Below the pieces are notes generated by a model. It did not search any database. It saw only the letters and a list, made by a program, of their open reading frames with translations, and was not told where the DNA came from. A stretch of 64,000 nt of DNA from Filimonas zeae. GTDB lineage: Bacteria > Bacteroidota > Bacteroidia > Chitinophagales > Chitinophagaceae. Position numbers and translations under genes: made by a program. This document shows positions 59,493 to 64,000 of the stretch, in pieces; position 1 is the stretch's first letter; each line of letters begins with the position of its first letter. The DNA is taken from the NCBI RefSeq assembly GCF_014641615.1, contig NZ_BMIB01000005.1:386150-450149 (forward strand). Direction: 5' to 3'.

Positions 59493-60566
59493 TTAATAAG
59501 CCCAGAGGCCCTGCTCGTAATTGAATATTTTCTCTTTTACATTCTCACCTTCCAGTAATTGGAACAGCGGATCAGTAATGTAATCTTTAAAGTCTTTATC
59601 GAAAGGATTATCAATGGTTGACTTTACAATGCGGCTGGAGAACATTCTGTTTTCAAACAACTCCTCCCAACTCATACGCCCACCATAGTTCTTTCCATTA
59701 AATACCTCATGTTTTGCCAGGGAAGCTCTCAGATCCGGATAGTATACCCAGAAAAGAATCCTGTCGGCATTTAAGTCCTGACCAGAACTTGTATACATGT
59801 GCATCATGGGTGCAATACCTATAATACGTACAATCATTCTGGATGATTCCTTATCAAAAATCCACTCTTCTTTAATCTTAAACTGATAGATCGAGTCTAC
59901 TTTGATTTCTTTAGAACGAACTTGTTTGGAAGTAACGTTACCATTCATGTCGTATACATCAACCGTATCATAAGCAGCAGCTCCACCTGTAAAGGTTTGT
60001 TGAACCTGCTCCTTAGTAAGTGGAATAGTAAATCGGTCGTCTTCTCCTGAAAATGCTGTGACACTATCAGGTCCCATAATCGCATCATACAGAATCGAAA
60101 TGAAACGTTGGTTACCATTATCTTCATTAGCAGAGTAACGGAAAGACAGGTTTACTTTCTCTCTTGCATCAATAACGCGCCATATACGCTGACGGTAAAT
60201 AGCATCATCTTCACGGATATGATCGTAAGGCAAAGGAATACGCTCTTTTACCAGGTTTCTTTCAATTGCGTTGTCATTCCGCAGGGAAGGTTTGATAGTA
60301 TCTCCTAATCCACCTCCACCAGTGTTGCCAATTACTTCAATAGGCACATTAGTGGTCGGTTGAGCTGCCGTTTGTGCAGGAGCGGTACCATATCCGGAAG
60401 TTTCTGCTGGTTTAGCAGCCGTATCCGTTGCAGGAGTATCATATCCTGAAGTAGCCGGCTTGGTAGTTCTACGCCTTCTTGTTCTCTGTGCAGACACATC
60501 TGTAACAGAAGCTGCAAAAGCGAAGGTTAAAGCTGCAAAAACCGATATTTTAATAATACGTTTCAT
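59493..60566 (-). CDS. gldN: gliding motility/type IX secretion protein GldN (PorN)
   Basis: 357 aa. Signal peptide 1-26 (TDVSAQ), a low-complexity Thr/Ala/Pro/Tyr region with repeats (SGYDTPATDTAAKPAETSGYG), then the GldN domain with DDAIYRQRIWRVIDAREKVNLSF, WIFDKESSRMIVRIIGIAPM, RILFWVYYPDLRASLAKHEVFN and SRIVKSTIDNPFDKDFKDYI. GldN forms the periplasmic ring of the T9SS core with the lipoprotein GldK. Last gene of the operon, 21 bp after gldM. Confidence 0.95.
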   Translation of the reverse strand: MKRIIKISVFAALTFAFAASVTDVSAQRTRRRRTTKPATSGYDTPATDTAAKPAETSGYGTAPAQTAAQPTTNVPIEVIGNTGGGGLGDTIKPSLRNDNAIERNLVKERIPLPYDHIREDDAIYRQRIWRVIDAREKVNLSFRYSANEDNGNQRFISILYDAIMGPDSVTAFSGEDDRFTIPLTKEQVQQTFTGGAAAYDTVDVYDMNGNVTSKQVRSKEIKVDSIYQFKIKEEWIFDKESSRMIVRIIGIAPMMHMYTSSGQDLNADRILFWVYYPDLRASLAKHEVFNGKNYGGRMSWEELFENRMFSSRIVKSTIDNPFDKDFKDYITDPLFQLLEGENVKEKIFNYEQGLWAY

Positions 60567-60587
60567 ATTATCCCGATATTAAAAATA

Positions 60588-62123
60588 CTAATAACAGTTA
60601 AAGGCCAGTGTCGGAAGGCTTCTGGTAGTGCCGCCAGGGCCAACCGCCTTAATTTCATCGATAACCAGCGTAGAACCACCCTTTAGTTGGTTGATCACAC
60701 GCTTGGAATCTGCGTTAAATGCCGCACCTCTGTTCTGAGCAACGCCTGGGTTACTAAAGCCTGCTCCTGTACCGTATACTACATAACTGAGAATATCAAA
60801 CTTAACACCCTCAAAAACGAAGTTTTCAAGTTCTGCACGTACACCAGCCTGCGCTTTCAGTGAGTTTACCGGTACACGTCCACCTTTTTCTTTACCAATC
60901 ATTGCAATTGGATCGGGTACAGTTTTAACGCGGAACTCAAATGTTGTAGGTTTACCATCTGCCACTACTGTAACGGTAGCCTTTCCGGGAGTAGAAGGAC
61001 GCGCAACATATTTGCCAGCGGCAGTCTTACTCAGCGAACCATTGTCCAGTTTCACAGACACTTTCTCATCACCAACGTTACCACCACTTACAGAAAGATC
61101 GTTATCAAGTCCGATGTACAGAACTTTAACCCTGTCAGCACTAACACTTGCACCGGTAGGAGAACCTACAGTATACAGGATGTCCTTGCTTAACTGACCG
61201 GATGTTCCGTCAGGCTTGGTATAGGTAATTACCATTTTCTTTGTATAAGAACCCGGCCCGCCTACAGTTGTTTTAAATTCAGCAACACCATCAGAGTTTA
61301 AAGGTACAGACTGACCATCAATAGTAACAGAAGGCTTAGCTGCATCACTAAAAGCTCCCACACCACCAGTCAGTACTAACTCCTGACCAGGCATTAAATA
61401 AGCTGAACTCTGACTGGCAATAGCCTGGAATTTGTTGAAGATAACCTTAACCTCACCTACTCTCTTATGCAGGTTGTCCAGCACCATAGCTTCGCTGTTT
61501 CTTACGTCATTCTGAAACTTGCTCAGAATTGTAATAGAAGCAATAACAGGGGTCATATGAAAGTAAGCGTAATCCCATTCTTTGTTATTCTCTGAACCAT
61601 GTGTATGGGGTACAGCCAGATCCAGCGGCAAGCTCTTTTCAAGCTCTTTTCTAACTTCCGGATCAAGGTCTAATAATTGCTTCTTAAAGTCTTCCAGCTT
61701 CTTCAGCAATTCAGGACCTTTCTTTTTAGGAGCTTCTAAAAACAATTTGGTTGGAACATCCATATTGTCTTCCTTAAAATGCTCTTCACCATTCTCAACA
61801 GTCAACCCTGCATCAACTTTCAACTCTTGCTTTAAGTCTTCAAGATACTTATAGGTTTCGTTAGAAAGGCTCTGTGCTTTTTCTGCCAAAGGTTCCCATT
61901 TAGCAGCCTGTTCACGTGTCTGGGGATCTTTTACTTTTTCTTTAAAAGATTCCATCACCATCTTATTCTTATCGTCAACAATCTCATTTGCATGAATCAA
62001 ACTGTTGTTAACAGTTTTAAATGCGTTCAAAATTTCAGATGATACGTTCAGTGCCAGCAGTGCGGTAAGCACCAGGTACATCATGTTAATCATCTTTTGC
62101 CGCGGTTCCGCAGGAAGTCCCAT
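60588..62123 (-). CDS. gldM: gliding motility/type IX secretion motor protein GldM
   Basis: 511 aa. The N-terminal membrane helix (about 12-35; MGLPAEPRQKMINMMYLVLTALLALNVSSEIL) is the family signature, followed by a long periplasmic part of four domains: helical D1 (40-215) and Ig-like D2-D4. GldL and GldM form the proton-driven rotary motor that powers type IX secretion and gliding; GldM reaches through the periplasm to GldK/GldN. Gap to gldL is 63 bp. Confidence 0.96.
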   Translation of the reverse strand: MGLPAEPRQKMINMMYLVLTALLALNVSSEILNAFKTVNNSLIHANEIVDDKNKMVMESFKEKVKDPQTREQAAKWEPLAEKAQSLSNETYKYLEDLKQELKVDAGLTVENGEEHFKEDNMDVPTKLFLEAPKKKGPELLKKLEDFKKQLLDLDPEVRKELEKSLPLDLAVPHTHGSENNKEWDYAYFHMTPVIASITILSKFQNDVRNSEAMVLDNLHKRVGEVKVIFNKFQAIASQSSAYLMPGQELVLTGGVGAFSDAAKPSVTIDGQSVPLNSDGVAEFKTTVGGPGSYTKKMVITYTKPDGTSGQLSKDILYTVGSPTGASVSADRVKVLYIGLDNDLSVSGGNVGDEKVSVKLDNGSLSKTAAGKYVARPSTPGKATVTVVADGKPTTFEFRVKTVPDPIAMIGKEKGGRVPVNSLKAQAGVRAELENFVFEGVKFDILSYVVYGTGAGFSNPGVAQNRGAAFNADSKRVINQLKGGSTLVIDEIKAVGPGGTTRSLPTLAFNCY

Positions 62124-62186
62124 ATCGCGTCTATAATTTAATTACTATTTACAAAAATGTTTAGGATTTAAAAGCAAACGCTTTAA

Positions 62187-62945
62187 TTAACGACCCTGCA
62201 TTGCAGTAAGCATGTTACCGTAAACCTGGTTCAGTCTGGTTAAGTTATTAGCCAGAGAAGCGATCTGGTGTTGTGCTCTGATAGCGTCATCAGCAGAACC
62301 CTGCATAGCTGTAGAAGCCTCGTTCAGCTTACCGTAGAACTGGTTCAGCGCTTTCAGATGGTTGTTGCTTTCCTGTAATTCTAATTCGTAAATAGTATTT
62401 AAAGAAGATAAATTCTTGGTCAGTACCTGAACCTGCTCGTGGAAAGTTCTGGTAGTGTCAGAAGCCTGGTTGAAAGAAGACAGTGCACCTGCAGTCTGGA
62501 TATAAGCATCTTTTACAGAAGTTAATGCATGGGTAGCCTCTCTTGTCTTCTGAGTATAATCACCAGTTGCAGCAACTACGTCAGAGATTTCGCCCATTTT
62601 ATCTACAGTGGTACCCAGCTTCTTAAAGCCATCACTTAATTTAGAAAGATTGGTTGGAGTAATATCTGCTTCCTGTAACATTTTCTCCATGCTTTTTAAA
62701 GCAGGGTTACCTTTCTCTACTTTAGGAGCAGGAGCAGCAGCTGGTGCATGACCAGTTTCTGGCGGAGGCAGGTAAGCGTACACCAGGAATATCAATGCTT
62801 CTGTTGTTAAACCTATCTTCAGCGCCCAGTCAGCCCAGGACAGGTGAAGAATTTTAGCCATTGCGCCGAAGATTACTACTGCAGCACCCACGCACACGAA
62901 AATGTTTACAAGCCTGTTAACCCTTGGGGAAACTCCTGATGCCAT
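62187..62945 (-). CDS. gldL: gliding motility/type IX secretion motor protein GldL
   Basis: 252 aa. Two N-terminal membrane helices (about 11-33, LVNIFVCVGAAVVIFGAMAK, and 42-60, LTTEALIFLVYAYL) separated by ILHLSWADWALKIGL; the Glu in the second helix is the proton-path residue known in Flavobacterium GldL. A cytoplasmic coiled coil fills the rest. With GldM it forms the 5:2 motor. It is second in the gldKLMN operon. Confidence 0.95.
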   Translation of the reverse strand: MASGVSPRVNRLVNIFVCVGAAVVIFGAMAKILHLSWADWALKIGLTTEALIFLVYAYLPPPETGHAPAAAPAPKVEKGNPALKSMEKMLQEADITPTNLSKLSDGFKKLGTTVDKMGEISDVVAATGDYTQKTREATHALTSVKDAYIQTAGALSSFNQASDTTRTFHEQVQVLTKNLSSLNTIYELELQESNNHLKALNQFYGKLNEASTAMQGSADDAIRAQHQIASLANNLTRLNQVYGNMLTAMQGR

Positions 62946-63093
62946 AACTTAAATGTTTTTTAAAATTTCGGTTTTGATTGAAAACTATTCAGAGGGATAC
63001 ACACTACTCACGCTTCTCCCCAAAGAACGCCTGGTTCGTTAATTTTATTGAAAAATTCCGGATTAAAATTTTCTACAACTCACTGCTGACGTA

Positions 63094-64000
63094 TTAACGT
63101 CTTCTCAGCTGAGCAGGTAAATCAATTACACAACGGAAACCAATATAAGATTTTGCAGTATCCTGGTACTCGTAGTTACGGGCACTGGTTTGCAGATAAT
63201 ACTGAACATCTTTCCAGCTACCACCACGCACTACTTTCCTTTTCATACGTGGAGGATCTGTTTCTTTGGCGTCCCAGCGAATATCCGGGTTCATGTCGTG
63301 CTGCATGTTATAAGCACCTTCATAGTAGTAAGAAGAAGTCCATTCTGCTACGTTACCAGCCATGTTATACAAGCCAAAATCATTAGGCCAGTATGCATCA
63401 GCTCTCACAGTATAAAAACCGCCATCTTCAGGATAGTTACCTCTGCCTGGTTTGAAGTTAGCCAGCAGACAGCCTTTTTTATTTCTGGTATAGTAGTTAC
63501 CCCATGGATAGATAGATTGGGTGCGGCCACCTCTCGCAGCATATTCCCATTCTGCTTCTGTAGGCAGGCGGAAATCGCTTTCCTGCGCTTTCTTGGTACG
63601 CTCCAGGAAGCCATTCAGGTACATAGAACGCCACTGACAGAAAGCTACAGCCTGTTTCCAGCTAACACCCACTACCGGATAGTTACCGAAAGAAGGGTGA
63701 GCATAGTAACGCTTAGCCATAGGCTCGTTATAAGAGTAAGAGAAATCGCGCATCCAAACCAGTGTATCAGGATACACTTTCTGATTGTAACGATAGATGA
63801 ATTTGCTTCTCTGACCTGAGTTTTCACGCTTTGCAGCGTCTTTCAGGTTAAAGCCTTGTACGTTATAAACGATTTTTTCAGGATCGATCTCGATTTTGTT
63901 ATAAAGCCTGTTGTCAGGTGCCAATACCAGTTTGTTCAGCTTTTCGAGTGTTCCTTTGTCACCATACTTAATAGTCCTGGCTTTAGCCCAGTCTACAATG
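63094..64000 (-). CDS. gldK: gliding motility/type IX secretion lipoprotein GldK, 5' end outside window
   Basis: The frame is open to the right edge (reads IVDWAKARTIKYGDKG... from 63999), so the N-terminus and lipobox are outside. The visible 301 residues are a SUMF1/FGE fold: YPVVGVSWKQAVAFCQWRS, FRLPTEAEWEYAARGG, GLYNMAGNVAEWTSSYY, VVRGGSWKDVQYYLQTSARN and YIGFRCVIDLPAQLRRR at the end. GldK (PorK) is the outer membrane lipoprotein of the T9SS ring with GldN. Context (gldL, gldM, gldN downstream) settles K over J. Confidence 0.95.
   Translation of the reverse strand, partial: IVDWAKARTIKYGDKGTLEKLNKLVLAPDNRLYNKIEIDPEKIVYNVQGFNLKDAAKRENSGQRSKFIYRYNQKVYPDTLVWMRDFSYSYNEPMAKRYYAHPSFGNYPVVGVSWKQAVAFCQWRSMYLNGFLERTKKAQESDFRLPTEAEWEYAARGGRTQSIYPWGNYYTRNKKGCLLANFKPGRGNYPEDGGFYTVRADAYWPNDFGLYNMAGNVAEWTSSYYYEGAYNMQHDMNPDIRWDAKETDPPRMKRKVVRGGSWKDVQYYLQTSARNYEYQDTAKSYIGFRCVIDLPAQLRRR

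Overview
The window is a gene-dense stretch of a Bacteroidota chromosome, most likely from the family Chitinophagaceae. The evidence is a gldK-gldL-gldM-gldN gliding/type IX secretion block, porV, a gldJ-like lipoprotein and a PorP/SprF protein; a short (about 290 aa) Bacteroidota-type primary sigma factor; BshA of bacillithiol synthesis; a GH97 enzyme; and many upstream regions that carry the Bacteroidota -7 promoter box TAnnTTTG instead of a Shine-Dalgarno site. I see no phage, insertion sequence, CRISPR array or rRNA. One tRNA is present (Ser, GGA).

Layout. 1-9.6 kb: a TraB/GumN lipoprotein-like protein (cut at the left edge), a YifB/ComM ATPase, an ABC exporter, a small unknown protein, then (minus) an MscS channel, a PepSY membrane protein and a GNAT acetyltransferase. 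9.6-12.7 kb: a TIGR02117 protein, a small unknown protein, a Crp/Fnr regulator and its probable target yiaA-like gene, and a YwqG-like DUF1963 protein. 12.8-17.4 kb (minus): tRNA-Ser, tatD, rimM, rpsP, ffh and the primary sigma factor. 17.6-23.2 kb (plus): START-like protein, LptF/G permease, CDF metal transporter, M20 dipeptidase, S4 RNA-binding protein, trmD. 23.2-24.5 kb: a sparse region with a candidate structured small RNA and one Bacteroidota hypothetical gene. 24.5-32.5 kb: adenine deaminase, anmK, upp, PorP/SprF, 3-methyladenine glycosylase, EI24 protein, an RsmI-like methyltransferase, bshA. 32.5-37.1 kb (minus): porV, ispF, dut, DUF4292 lipoprotein, EnvC-like protein. 37.4-40.8 kb (plus): gldJ-like, murF, DUF983. 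41.0-52.1 kb (minus): a tight five-gene operon GH97, GH127, GH51, S9 peptidase, DUF885 peptidase. 52.3-59.3 kb: a TonB receptor (minus), an ECF sigma factor with a membrane/barrel partner, a small lipoprotein, uvrC. 59.5-64 kb (minus): gldK (cut at the right edge), gldL, gldM, gldN.

Most interesting. (1) The five-gene operon combines three L-arabinose/galactose-type glycosidases with a prolyl-type peptidase and a zinc peptidase, which fits stepwise dismantling of plant hydroxyproline-rich arabinosylated glycoproteins. (2) A perfect 10+10 bp inverted repeat of Crp/Fnr type lies exactly 41.5 bp upstream of the predicted start of transcription of the yiaA-like gene, next to a Crp/Fnr gene. (3) Several genes have a TAnnTTTG box only 4-7 nt before the start codon, predicting leaderless mRNAs; two of these boxes lie in one perfect 36-bp palindrome between anmK and upp. 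(4) Two intergenic regions look like independent small RNA genes (promoter box plus terminator). All functional claims are from reading the sequence; no searches or folding programs were run.
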